This document shows, in pieces, positions 22,421 through 35,300 of a stretch of 64,000 bases of DNA. Below the pieces are notes generated by a model that was not told the DNA's origin, made no database searches, and saw only the letters and a list, made by a program, of their open reading frames with translations. The stretch comes from Nymphaea colorata (lineage: Eukaryota; Streptophyta; Magnoliopsida; Nymphaeales; Nymphaeaceae): positions 12,393,149-12,457,148 of the forward strand of contig NC_045146.1 in assembly GCF_008831285.2 (NCBI RefSeq). Reading direction: 5' to 3'. Position 1 is the stretch's first letter. Every line of letters begins with the position of its first letter. Position numbers and translations under genes: made by a program.

Positions 22421-23804
22421 CATTCAATTTGTGTGTCTCTTTCAATGGCTTTACGATAAGATTGTTATTTACAATGTAGTTGTAAATGGTTTAAGATGGT
22501 TCAATGTAATGGATTTGTAAATGGTTTACAATAATATAATTTGTTTGCAAAAGAATTGTATAGTTACAAAGTTAATATATCTCAAAAAATGCATGAAATA
22601 GGATTTATGGCTACACAAACCTATCAAACGTTGCATTATACACCAGAGTGACCTGCCGCAGGAAGAGATTGACAAGGAAACATGTACGTCTTCAAGGAAG
22701 ACTCTTCTCCTATTCATGTTCCAGGTATTTCAGCTGTAATGAAGCTGATATTGTCTTCATCTGCATCTTCGTTTTCGTCTTTCCAGTCTGTTTTTAGTTT
22801 GTCCAAATGTAATAAACCAAACATTTGGCATGGTTATCTTCCTCATTGTGATAGGACTCATCTTGGAGACTTGTTTTGGATGGATTTGTTCTGTCTTCTG
22901 GTTTAAATCCTGAAAGTGATGATAAATGTGTTTTAGCTGTCAGATTTGTGAGAGTCATGAGTTTTTTTTTTTTTTGATAGTTTTTTCATTGTACTTGAAT
23001 ATATTTTATGAAGGGAAAATATGAAGTGTTTGGTTTGTTTTGTATGTTCCATGCTTTTGTCAAAATCACTTCTCATCAAATATTGTTCATTTCCAACGTG
23101 ATGGAGGAGGCTAATATTCCTTTAGTGTTTGATTAAAGTTCTCTAAAATTACGGAATAAATGGAAGAGAGTCTTGCCTTTATACTTAACAGAATGGCGTA
23201 GATGATCTCTTCTTGATGGAAATCTGTATAATGATCCAACTTATTAGAATATCGATGCATTATTTATGTTTATATTGCCAACTCCTTAAGGAATTGGGTT
23301 CATAACCAGGTTGCCAAATGCATGTTGCCGGGATATGCAGATGATTATAATTGGTCTCGATATTATAATCCCAAAGTTAAATGCATGAGGATTTATAAAA
23401 GAAAAATTTTCTTTTGGTGCGTCATCCGTTCACCTAAAGTCCATTTGTAAGAGTGAAATGTCCTCTCCGTAGATAAATATGGAAATGCACGCTAGCGTTG
23501 CAGGGGATTGTAAAAGAGTTTGTGGGCAGATAGATAACTCCACGATCTGAGGGGTGATGTCCATTATTGATCATGACCGAGATAGTGAGTTTAAAAACTC
23601 AAAGGCAAAGTATGTGTAAGGAAAGGAAGAAAACCAAACATGCCCAATACCAGCACTGGGTCAAGCAATCAACTCACAAAGAGAATATGAGGGAGAGTCA
23701 AACATTTTATTTGCGAATTAGTCAGTTGGGAGAACTTCAGCATAAAATTTCATCTCTTTCTGTTACATGTTGGATATCACTAGGAGCTAGTAGACTTCCA
23801 CCAG

Positions 23805-24440
23805 TTTGAAGAATCTGACAGATGGATTGAAGCAATGAATAAAGAGATAAAAACTTTGTACGAGTGTCAAATGTAAGATATTGTGCCGAGATCCTCCAAT
23901 GTCAAAAGTGTGCTTAAATGTAAGTCGTTCTTCAAATGGAACATAAATCTGATAAGAGCATCGAAACACTTCTTGTTTGTTAAAAGAAGAAATTCAAAGC
24001 CATGGTGTTTCTTGATGTTTATTGGAACACCCCTTGCTTGGTTGTCGGGGTAAAAATGCAATCGCTTGGTTACAATCAATGTTGCTTGTATATATCAACA
24101 AGATAATTATCATAAGCTCAAAGGATCATATATGCGAGGTGAAACATCTTCTATGCCAAATATTCAAGAAAATATTTCCTGAGATTTGAGGTGGATAAAA
24201 GCGAAGATGGCCTAAGCTTGACACAACAGAAATACACACTTGGCATTTTAAACAAAGTAGCTACGGATAAAGGCCTGTAAGCCATTAAGCATACCAAGTG
24301 TGTTGAAATTATGTACTTTAATTGGAAACTAGCATACGATCCCACTGAATATCGCGATTATTGAAGTGCATTAGTGCCCTGCTTTTACTAAGCTAGATAT
24401 GGTTTGTTTTTACGAATCAGTTGTCTAACTTTATGATCGT
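23805..24440 (+). mobile_element. Decayed Ty1/copia reverse transcriptase
   Basis: Conceptual translation across several frames shows, in the order of copia pol, DRWIEAMNKEIKTLYECQ (the W..AM..EI..L block before reverse transcriptase), LYINKIIIISS at the YVDD site, EVKHLLCQIFKKIF, EVDKSEDGLSLTQQKYTLGI (the F/I-x-x-DG-I-x-L-x-Q-x-KY block) and DPTEYRDY. The YVDD catalytic motif has become YINK, and stops and frameshifts interrupt every frame. No LTRs were located. Confidence 0.8.
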
Positions 24441-25289
24441 CTAAATCCTATTCAAATCTAGTCTAAATCTGATTATCGACTGTTAAGGAATGTAAAATAA
24501 AGATTGAGGTTTATGCCTCCTTCGTTTGGAGTTGTAGTCCTTGGCATCCTTTCATCTTTGTTTTCATCTTGTACCAAAAATTCTGGCGGATTGGCTTCTA
24601 ATAAGATCAACGATGCCATATGAAAAAATTAGGAGATTCCAATTTTCAAAAACAAGATGGTAGTTCCTGATCTAGACACTATATATACATAGCTATTAAT
24701 TTTTTGTAAGAACCTTAGATATAGGGCCATTCATACCTTTTTTACACTTGGGAAGTTGCACCTTGCAACTGACTAACATTGCAAAGTTGACGTAAAGCCT
24801 TCAGAGTACTTAAAATAGTTACTGCATGTCTTTTGCAACATGCTAAAGTAATAGAGGCATACTTTTGGTGAACAACGGAAGGGTATCTTGGGGCTTGACA
24901 TTCAAGGAATTCCTTCATGTTCAAACCCTTTTGCTCCCGGCATTTATTAGAGACCATTTATGGTCTAATTGAACAATGAAACTGGAGATGAAAGACATGC
25001 ACAATTCCTAACTTTCTCAACATGTTAAACAACAAAAAGGAAAACAGGTATGGTGGTTTCCTTTGCTATTAAAAGGGACACACTCGTGCTTTTCTTTTTT
25101 CCTGGTTTGCCTTTGAAGAACATTGATTGTGCCTTACCATGCTTGTCTAAATCATTCTCTAGTTATTGTCTCGAGGAAAGAGGAAGGAGGACACCGAGGT
25201 TAAGTTGGTTAACTGTTGCCTGTTGTTCATCTGTCGTGTTTCCTTAGAGCCGAGGCGGTTACTAATTTGATGTCTTTGGACCAAAAAAC
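24441..25289. other. Intergenic, nothing recognised
   Basis: AT-rich DNA between the copia remnant and the next AT island, possibly further decayed retroelement sequence. No domains are visible. Confidence 0.45.
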
Positions 25290-25640
25290 TCGTATTATTA
25301 AAAAAAAACGTTTAACCTGTTAAAAACTAGTCAGCGGAATAAAACATGAAACACTTTTTATTAAAAAATTTAAAAAGAAAGAAATGCATTTTATTTCGTG
25401 TTTTTTACTTTTTTTTCACCATTTTTTCATATTTTCCCTGTTTTTTTGCAGTTTTTAGTTAGCAGATTTTTGTTTTCACATTTTTTGCATTTTGTTTTTA
25501 AGATTTTGGTCACCTTTCTTGTTCTCGTCCAAAGATTAACTGTTTTAAAATTTATCTTTTTTTTTATGGTAAAACCTACTTTGCCGTTTTATACCCATAC
25601 AAAACCCCGCCGTTTAAAACCAGAATACAAATAGCTGACA
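25290..25640. repeat. AT-rich foldback-like island, copy C
   Basis: An A-rich segment (25296-25390) is followed by a long T-rich segment (25395-25575). It then shows ACTTTGCCGTTTTATACCC and CCGCCGTTTAAAACC, the same ending blocks as copies at 22.0 and 63.0 kb. Confidence 0.5.
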
Positions 25641-26236
25641 GAAGAATTGAACTGTGCTCTTCCCATGTTACATGCGCCATTTCTTGCACTCCTCTTTTTG
25701 ATGTCAAATCAGATACCGTTTGCGGGACTGAATACCCGATATGAGACTTGTCGGCCACTTCTGTTTCTGGTAGCGAAATTTTCTTTGCAAGCGGTTCTCT
25801 GTCTGCAGTAGCTGAAAACGGTACCAGAATTTCTTTGGTGCAACTTAAGCCAACTAAATTGGCTGCATTATATATATGCAGAGTTGGACCTAAGAATACG
25901 GTGTCCTTGGCTAATATTTTTTCTTCATCATTTGGACTTTGGATGCCAAAAATTAGGTTCTGAGACTTTGACTACTAAAGAAAAGGAGCTGCTGGTTGCT
26001 TCCGACCAGTTCATCGACTGGATGAGCTGGTTCCAATGCTCATAATTAACAGGCATGAGGTCATTTGCAGAAAGGTAGGTAAAAGACAAGTTGGCCTCAA
26101 GAACTCACACCCATCTAATTAAACAGGCGAATTATCAAAACAGCTTAAAGGATGTGATCTGAATAGTTTATTTAACATGCAATAAATTTTGCATCGCATC
26201 ATTTGTTGTGTAGAATGGAAATTGAAGCCTCAAAAT

Positions 26237-26547
26237 CATAAAAATGCATCAAATTCTGATGGGTTAAAAAAGCATGATTTTATTTCTCTATTGACATGCA
26301 ATATACAGCATGACTTTGAACAAGAAAAAGCTTTTTGCTTGACCCATTCACACTATCAGATTACGTAACACTATATCTTTAGTTGGGCAGTACCATAAAA
26401 ATGCATCAAATTCTGATGGGTTAAAAAAGCGTGATTTTATTTCTCCATTGACATGCAATATACAGCATGACTTTGAACAAGAAAAAGCTTTTTGCTTGAC
26501 CCATTCACACTATCAGATTACGTAACACTATATCTTTAGTTGGGCAG
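26237..26547. repeat. Recent 157-bp tandem duplication
   Basis: CATAAAAATGCATCAAATTC starts at 26237 and again at 26394. The match continues to TTGGGCAG at 26390 and 26547. I count two differences over the unit (AAGCATG versus AAGCGTG, and TTCTCTATT versus TTCTCCATT), both transitions. There is no coding content. Confidence 0.93.
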
Positions 26548-27334
26548 CACCAAAACTTGGAGAACACCATTCTATGCATATGTGTGGGGAGCAGATTCAG
26601 CTACTCCTCACATATTTATGAGTTTTTGCTCGGTGTAAAACTTGGAGATGGAGGCCTTCTGATCCTGAGAACTTCTTCCTAAGCAAGTTCAACGGAACTT
26701 TGGCTACATAGAGGATCGAACAGGTGAAAAATGAAGAACTGATCGGCTGAAACTGTTTCGATTAGAATTGCTGATTCCTGCTTTAGCCAAACGCGTCATT
26801 GATGATTGAAGATCTTCAGTTTAATCAACACGTGCTACATGCTGTTCCTCATGGCATTATAGATGGCGAAGAAAATACAAAGGAAAAGACAAAAAAATGG
26901 ACTGACCACACTTGGTGAGGCTTAAATGTCATACATTTTTTGAGGCCAGGTGTGCAATATTCTGCAATATGCTTTTGGCTAGATCTGTGGATACATAAGG
27001 AGATGGGTAAATTCAGAATGCATCCCAAATTTTTCACCAATTTCAATCATGGAGCAGCGGCTCACACTGTGTAAAAATTCTTATCCAAACAGATCCATGG
27101 AAACGGGAATAGGACATGTTTGTTACATATCATGGGTGGGAATGTCTTGTTCTTCGTTTCTAGGGCCCAGATAGCTGGAAAGTTAAGAGGGTAACTAAAA
27201 ATCCTGGAAAAAGAATCAGGCGATGGCAAAAAGTGAGGTCCTTCCCAATTAGCTCAGATGTGTATGATCAGCTATAATTGCATTGACAGTGGGACCATAT
27301 GATTCGGATTTGTAAAACTCTTTTACCGTGTTCC

Positions 27335-27710
27335 ACCCATTTACAACCATGCATGCCTTCGACTGTCAATTCAGGATATTTTTTATCTTCCTTTTGTCAC
27401 AGTGTCCATTTCAGGGTTCAGGTAAGGAAAATTTTTTAGATTTCCCTACTTCCTCACCGATTTACCTATTTACAATCATGCCTTGTACTGAATTCAGGAT
27501 GTGTTCAATCTTCCTTTTGTCACAGTGCCATTTCAGGGTTCATCATATCAGGATTTTTTTTTTAGATTTTCCTGCCTCCTCGTCAATTTTACCCATTCAG
27601 AACCACAACTGCCAATTCAGGATGTGTTTCATCTTCCTTTTGATTTCATGGTTCAGATCAGGAAATTTTTTGAGATTTTCGGATTTCCTCTTCAATTTAT
27701 TACCTTGGGG
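27335..27710. repeat. Three-copy diverged minisatellite (unit about 120 bp)
   Basis: Each unit runs from a CCCATTTACAACCAT-like block through CAATTCAGGATGTGTT and ATCTTCCTTTTGTCACAGTG, then CATTTCAGGGTTCA and AGGAAATTTTTTAGATTTCC, to a CTTCCTCNTCAATTT-like block. Units start near 27335, 27458 and 27582 and differ by small indels. The apparent frames of up to 165 codons here are by-products of the repeat. Confidence 0.85.
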
Positions 27711-28216
27711 CCTCGAAAAAAACAAGGTAACTGACATTGTTGGCAACAATAATGGTGTGCTGTTGCCATTATTATCTTCTGATTCTTTAAATGTACTTTT
27801 TTTTTCAGGGGGTAAAGAAATATGAAGTGTGGTAAATCTAGACCGAAAAGAGTTAGCATAGTGAAGATCTGGTTTGAGTCTCCAGATGAACAAGCATGAC
27901 ATTTCGATTTTCTTGGAACTGGCGACGACAGGTACAGCAGTAAAGACCATGTACAACCAAGTCCCTTAACTTGAGTGCAGCTTCTGCATGTAATAATTAA
28001 ATAGCAGAAGGAATTATTTATGAATTTTCTCTTTTCATGGTTTTTTAGAGGCTCGAGGTTACATATTAAATATCTTGCAGTTGAGACTTTGTGATCCCTG
28101 AAAGTTGCTGCAGCTAGCCAGGCCCTAGTTTTCCTGGCCATTTTTTCCCTTGATGTTACTTGGAAGCTGGACTCGCATTTTAGTTAGTGGAAGGACGAGA
28201 CTGTTAACATCTTAGT

Positions 28217-28740
28217 GCTGCGGGAAGACTTTCAGGGCCTGCCTGTCAGTAGGTTTAGAAATACAAATTTCTGGTTTTTCTGCTTTCCAAAACTTCGAGC
28301 TTGCAGTTGTGCAAGTTCTGAAAAAAGTGAAGCTTTTCAATGCAGCCAAAAGTCTAGAAAAAGAAATCCATATTTTGGAAGCCTCCCTCGCTTATATTTT
28401 GATAAACCCATTCATGCTTGGTTGCGTGGCCATAGAATTTCCAGTGGCAGTGACAGTCAAGAAGGTAAAGGCTTATAAAATGGATCTACCGACACCAACC
28501 AACCATCTGACAACTGTTGATCGGCTCCAGCCATCAGGTAGCAGCAAGAAATAATTTTGTTCCCATGGAGCTGGACAAAATCATACAGAGCAATGGCAGG
28601 GCTGAATTATTGGAGATGGTGGAAAAACTATTAGAAATTGAAGAAGGTAGTGGGGTGCTCCATTATTGTGAGGAAACCATGTTTATCTTTCTCCCCTTTT
28701 CTTCTCGTGTGTCTCTTGAACGAATTCATGTGTCTACTTA
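28217..28740 (+). other. Exon-like fragments, unrecognised
   Basis: Short frames here look more protein-like than their surroundings, for example VLKKVKLFNAAKSLEKEIHI (coiled-coil-like) after a CAG acceptor-like site at about 28306. MELDKIIQSNGRAELLEMVE follows at about 28566. I do not recognise a family and cannot join them into one frame. Could be a gene relic or chance. Confidence 0.2.
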
Positions 28741-31700
28741 AGAAATACAATTCTGCACCACATTCATGTGAATTAAATACAGTTACCAGTGGGTACTACA
28801 AGAATGACATCACTTGAGATATGGGAAGAGTTAGACAAGAAGACTTGAAGAATCTTTATGATCTCTGCACCATGAGTTAAGAATTTCAACAGTTTGCGTG
28901 GGGGTGGGGACGAGAGAGTCCAATGATGCAAATGGAGTGATATGCACCTTTTTTATCGGTACGTGGACTACAAGGGACGGAAGTGGTTGATCCACCGATA
29001 CTACGCATCACCGTTCAGACAGACACAAACAAGAGAGAGAGAGAGAGAGAGGTGCTTTTATGTTACGTAGACCATACACTTCATGTTTGATCTTCATGGT
29101 CCTCACCAGCTTTGTGAAAGAGCAATTTGTCGTCTCTTCGTCTTGCCAATGAACACGGCGAAACCATCCCTTTCTTGTCGCACTGTACAGCTGAACTGAA
29201 ACTCATTCATCACTGATCAACATTCCTTCAGTACCCAACATGCTTAATTTAATGATCCTCGCCTTATTACTTGGTCTATTGCTCAAGTTAATTTTCCCAA
29301 ATACATAGTGCAGTAAACGTACTTCATGAGCTAGAACATTATTCAAATTTTAAACTTTTATATCGATAAGGCTACTGAATCGCAGTCTCTCATTCTTCCT
29401 ATAGGAAATTAAGCCAGATGCATTGATTCTCCTACACATAATAGAAGCACATAGGAATACTAGACGACGGTCTTGCAGGTCGTCCTAGCAGTTCCAATCA
29501 CAGCCTTGGTGTAAGATTCACAGTTCTCTTTTGCTAGATTTCTTTTATCTTATTAAAATTAGTAGAATTTCGTGTTGCTTTCTTAAATCACGGTTGGAGC
29601 TTCTTATATATATACAAGGCTGATAATTCTGGGTCAATATATAGATCATTAACTTGATTCAGTTTCACTAAAAGAAGATGCAGCTTGATGCAAGGACGTG
29701 CAAAATGATGATAAGGTGATGAGGATATGGTAATCTAGTGACTATTTCCCAGATTGGTAGCCTTGATGATGCATGAATTTAAGCTGTGTGATCATCCATG
29801 CATGATGCATGTAAGGGGATCCTGTATATATGTGGTAGAAGCTGGCACAAGCGGCTTGTGGAAGCAAGTGGCACATGCAATGGGACTTTATGTGGTGAAC
29901 TGAAAGGTATGGTGCCATTGTCCAACTAAGAGGCCAATCCTTTTCCAGGCAGAAGTGTGTGGCTGGCATTGTGAGAAGATGTCATCTTCACACAACCAAA
30001 CTGTGAGCTGGGTACTCCCTTCTATATCCTCTTCTGCTTTGGCCATTCATGGAAGCATGTCATTCTCATGCTACCAACTCATTAGCTGGTATCCCTCTTG
30101 TTTTCTTCCTTACTTTGGTGCCATCTCTCTCTCTCTAGCTGTAGCTCTTGGCTGGGGAAGGGGGGTGAAAAGAGCAGGAAGATGGGGACATGAACGACAG
30201 ATAGGCATTAGAGACAAAGAGCTTTTCTGGACTTTCAGCACTGTCCAGCAATATTGTCATACAGAAGGAAAATACTATGCATTCATGGAAAACCTCCATA
30301 TTTCCTGATTTTTTTGTTGCATTCATTGTGTTCCAATCGGTGGCACGTTTGCCAATTATCAAGTAAATGATGAAAGAGCACGTTTGCAATGGGAATTCAC
30401 ATTTCGATCAGGTTTCTGGGAAAATAATTCCCAGGACCACTAGAATCACCTTGTCAGCTCTTGGTTTCCCCAGGACCACAATTCCCAAACTCTTGTTGCC
30501 CCCAAATGTGAAAAAATGATTCTCATCACTCTTAAGAGAACTTTGTCAAATGACTGCTGATGAGTGATGAAAGCCGTCCTAGCTGTTCATGGTTTATAGT
30601 GCGAGGTTAAATATTTAGCGCTCCGGTAACATCCGGTAGACTGCTGATTTTATTCTGTACTTGATTTGAGTCTATTGCAGGATCTATCGCTTGCTGGAAC
30701 AGTGAGTGCGTATTTAGGAGATGCAGTTGAGTCTGCTGGGTCAATCACCTATGAACGCTGTATAATACATGCAGTTGATCAGTATACAGGATCAATCACC
30801 TCTGAAGACTGTGTGTGCATAGTACACGCTGTACTAGGATCAATCACAGCGTGTACTAGGATCAATCACCTATTCGTAGTGTGTGTGTGGGTGCGCGCAC
30901 ACAGCTGATTGTAGACCATCAAGGCCACCAGCAGCAGCACATACCAGCGGCATCGGGTGATGTGACCTGATCTTCAGCATCAATCGTCCATCATGATAGG
31001 TGGGAGGGTGGAAGCTAAAACCCCAATTCAATGGCAAATATTCGTGAATGGCATCAGGCAGAACTCGAGGTGGCCTCCTTTTCTCCTTGCCCACTAAAAC
31101 AATCAAACAATTCGTGGATGGCATCAATCATTACGCTGCTGAGTCGCCATTCTGAATGCAGTGCTCCACCATCAGCTTCAGAGACATGGCTCTGAAACTT
31201 GTGATGTCCCATGAACTTGGTTATGTTTACAGATGGCTCCCAAGATGAACAGGGCTCTTGTGAGTTGAGATGAGATTGCCGCAGATAATAAAAACTGGTG
31301 GTGACCTGACCTAATCTGAATTCACTTTGTCAGTATGTTTGACGCTTGCGCTAAGAAATATCATTCCTGTCAATTTCTTCTTTCTGCTTTCCCCCCCATT
31401 TTCTTGCTTGGAGGAAGTGGCGCACCGATGACTTTCGGCTCATCGATTTTGGAAGGCCTTCGCCAAAGATACAGATCATTATCTTAACCTACCCACAAAA
31501 GAAAACGACTGAAGTACTTCATTTCCTCAATCAGCAGGAAAAAAAAAACACGTTGCAGTTGCTAAGGCCGGTAAAAGAAGAAGGGCCAGCAAGAAACAAC
31601 TTTGACAAGGTCAAGCAGCTTGTTTAGTTTTTCCCCGGTCCAACTGAGTTAACCTCTAACTCGTCGCAAACGCGGAGCTAATAAGTGAGCAGTAAGAACT

Positions 31701-32027
31701 TTGAACCTATATATTCATTTGCAAACCAAAGAGTTCAAAGAATTAACTTTTACCATTTAACATAAAGTCTACAAATACCATGTTACAGAACCAAACCAAG
31801 TTGAAAGCCATGTTTACTATTCGATAAAATCTTTGCAAGGCAAGCACGAGCCAATCTAATTAACCAAAGGCAAAAAGAAGTTGATGGCAATTGCAGTAGA
31901 CCTGTAAATTGGAGTTTGATCTGCATCGTCATGTAACTTGGACCAATTTCCTGGTACGCTAGTGAGTTACCAAATGGGTCGATTATGGTAAATGGAACAT
32001 TTGATGCATCAATAGGACCAAAATAAA
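28741..32027. other. Intergenic with small repeats, no gene seen
   Basis: A GA run lies at about 29034-29051. A cluster of GGATCAATCAC motifs lies near 30739-30870 and is listed separately. Short frames near 29955-30308 and 30870-31127 show no domain. Confidence 0.5.
30739..30870. repeat. Cluster of ATCAATCACC repeats
   Basis: TCAATCACC or a one-base variant occurs four times, near 30740, 30791, 30840 and 30861. The last two lie in an imperfect 21-bp tandem unit, GTACTAGGATCAATCAC. Confidence 0.75.
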
Positions 32028-32369
32028 TGTAGCAACCAGTTCACTCTACACCGAGCTCGGGGTTTCAGTTGGATAGATTCCCAATAACTCCTTAGCAGTT
32101 TTGGTTCTGACTTAAAAAATGTTAGAAATCATGACAACCAACTACTTAACAACTAATTTTAAAAGCCCCTAAAATTATTCACAATCTTAGATACATGGGT
32201 AAGCTTTTGAAAGTGGTGATGTTATAATCTACCTTTATTAAGGCACATACGGCCGAGTCTATCGTACCGTAGGTCCAAATGTTGAAACAGTTCTGATACC
32301 ACTATAACAGCTTGGTCCACTCCAGGCTCCAGCCTTCAGAGATTGAACTTTTCAAAATAAGGTGTTACA
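32028..32369 (-). mobile_element. Degenerate TRIM retroelement (copy 2)
   Basis: Colinear with the better-preserved copy at 40991-41448, in the same minus orientation. The left LTR is 32028-32226, from TGTAGCAACC to GGTGATGTTATA. The internal part is 32227-32302 (76 bp), with the primer-binding-like TGGTATCAGAAC on the minus strand (plus-strand GTTCTGATACCA) next to the right LTR. The right LTR is 32303-32369, ends GGTGTTACA, and has lost about 125 bp inside. The polypurine tract has decayed to a TAAAGGTAGAT-like sequence. The flanks ATAAA and AGAAG do not form a duplication. There are no coding frames, as expected for TRIMs. Confidence 0.75.
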
Positions 32370-35300
32370 AGAAGTCTGGGTTTTGGTCTGGATCTAGCTA
32401 CTCACTGTAATTGGGTCCAAGCTGCTAGTGTGCGGATTCCTAGGGGAAGCACTTAATTTTCCTTGGTGAGCGTGATTCCCATTGTGGAAGAACAAACAAA
32501 CAGATGTCCTCTCATGAAAATGAGGTTTTAGATTCATTTTGAAAGATTGTAAGCATCGTTGTCATTCCCCAGTATTCCTAAGTTGTTTCTTCTAGTAGAA
32601 CTTATTAGATCAGTTCTTGCATTTTTACGAGGATAAAGAGGCATCAGGGTCTGCTCAGATCTATCGAATTTTCCCTTTGAGCTGCATTGACGCAAGTAGT
32701 GTAACTCTCACAGCGTAGCCAACCGTTCCACTTTATGTGATATTTGTTGATGTTGCTCCTTGCTGTGCTGCGTAACAAAAACAAGGACCATATATAACAG
32801 GTGTTAATAATAGTAATTAATGAATAAAAAAGCAATGACCATAATAGTCTTGATTTTACTATCATGCACTAATAATTTTTATCTTGTTTGTTGGACATTC
32901 AATCGCATGTAAATATAATCAGTGACAGTGTTGAAAGCGTAAAAAACACATGGGGCATTTTTGGACATCCAATCACATTGGGTAGTAAAAAACATGCTGC
33001 TTATTTGATGTACATGGGTGCTACTTTTATGGACTGACTGTAAAAGGTAGAATTCTGGCACTCTAGTTGACAAATGTACCGTACTCTACACAGGTCTCGA
33101 TGTGGCATAGGGTCGGGAAGGGCTTTTTAGTCTTTTTCGAGTGGTGGATTGTTAACAACATGATCACTTGAAGGATGAAAAGAAGATTGAACTTGACATG
33201 AACATTCTTGTCATTTCGATCTTGTGATTTTAGAGATTTGGCATGCATTCAAAGTCTAAACTACATAGGCACATGAAAAGTAGGAATAGGCCTCTGGACC
33301 AAGGGTATCTGCCCTAGCTTTAAGGGTCTACGCTGCCGGATGAGCGATAAAGTATTTTGTCTTCTACTACCACCAAAAAAAAAAAAACCTTCTTTTAGGG
33401 TTCTATTATTCTTTCTGCTTTGGTGTGTTTCCCACCCAATTTATTTGCAACTAATTATGTTGTTAAATAAATTTTGAATCAAAGTTACCAGCTAAACCGC
33501 TAAATCAAATCAAAATATAAACATGTGAATAATTTCAAAAGTAAAATACACCTCTATGTAAAAAATTACTTGATTGTATCATGATACTTTGAAACCATCT
33601 TGATTTAGATAGTTATCATCACTTTTTTTTGTTTTTTTGGGTTGTAAATTGACAGCATCTCCATGATATCCATGCTTGAGGATCAGAAGAGGTGGTGGTA
33701 CCTTCCTTCCCTTCCCTCCAGTGTTAGGTCAAGCGCCTCATAACTTTGGTCAGGTTGCTGAAAGATACAACACCAATTCTCTTTCCCCTCATCTTTCTCT
33801 CTTTCTTTTATTTATTTGAAAATATTTTCTAGAAAGAGAACAAGACATCCTTAAATAAATGACATATAAACATAGTTATCCACGTGGATCCGTCGAATTG
33901 GACCCGACCTACGGACCAAAATTTGACTTGGATTTGCATTAATTTGACAGATCACCCAACCTCACAAGCACACAGAGAAGTGTGAATTTGGTGAGGTTTT
34001 TGGCTCAAATATCTTCAACATGTCCTTGCAGCTAGCCACTCAAGAACGCCAGTAATGACAATAGCAACTTTGGTGCTACCAGTCATGGACGAGCATTAAA
34101 AGCCATCAAATATAGAGGGAGTCGCCCTCAGCTTTAGGTCCACCATGCTTAATTCAGGACAAACTGAAATTCTTCTTTCTTTACTGTTTCTTCTTTTCTT
34201 TGATTTATTTCCCTTTCTAATGCAAGGCAAACTAAAATCGTCTTTTTCCATCGGAAAACAATTATAGTTTTGATTCTGTTTCTTGCGCAGCTAGCCACCT
34301 TATTTGTTTTTAAACAGCTGGTAGAGGGAGAAAGAGAGAGAACCAGGAGTCGATTCAATTATCAGTGGCAGCCTAAGGACCTTTACTTGTCAAAGGGCGC
34401 TGGAATTGAATGGTTTGAAAGCAAGTGGAATCCATCAACATCTTTGCTTTTCTCTAGAATAAAGCTGCACTGTGTTAGACACTTCATGGCTTTTCGGGGA
34501 CGATGAATATAAGTAAGAACTTGTTGCATTTGTTCCCGAATGCCAATTTGCTGTTTGCTTTTACTAAAGGAAAAGCGAGGGTCTAGGACATCCTAGGGAC
34601 AAGAATGAAACCAAGCTTCAGAAGCTTAGAAATAAATACAGCAAAACGTGAAGCGCTAAAGATCATAAGGTTTAAATTGGTTATTGGAGGATATAAAGAA
34701 ATAGTTGATGGAGCAGTGGAGGTGAACAGAAAGAAATTGCAGTGAGAAATAACATGAACCAACCAAGGGAAGGCAAAGACAGGAGAAGGAAGAAGAAGAG
34801 ACATTGAAGTCTTTGAGGGCAATGGAGGAGAGAAGACAAAGTGAGGCAGAGACAGCAGTTTTTTACGACATAAAACCAAATATGCTTCCGAAAAAGACAA
34901 GGAAATAACTGAGCTTTGATAAACCAGAAGTAAAGGGTTGGCAGCGCAGCCAAGACATGGCGTAGCTGGATCGAAGCTTTGTGAGGTTACTTCATTGTGA
35001 GGGCACCAAATGCTGTTCATAAATGAAGGGAAAAAAAAAAAAATTTGTGATGAAGTGGTCCTCATAGGCGACGCGCGTCGGCATATTTACAGTGATCCAT
35101 CGGCCTTTCGTTGTTCTCCAACCAAACCAATCATTTTCCAATTAAACCAACGTCTTTCTTTGAGGCAGACATCCTTCTCATGTTGCCAACCCATTAGCTG
35201 CTCCTTTCGTTTTTCTCTTCAATCTTTTTTTTTTTCCTATTCTTGTCTTTCATTGAACATCTATATACATTTATATATCTATATATAAAGAAATATTAAA

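Noticed and set aside
27328-28141. Frames of 165, 119 and 149 codons
   Set aside because: Largely explained by the three-unit minisatellite, with no protein similarity recognised.
34583-35065. 160-codon minus-strand frame
   Set aside because: Phe/Leu/Ser-rich translation of AT-rich DNA, with no membrane-protein family pattern.
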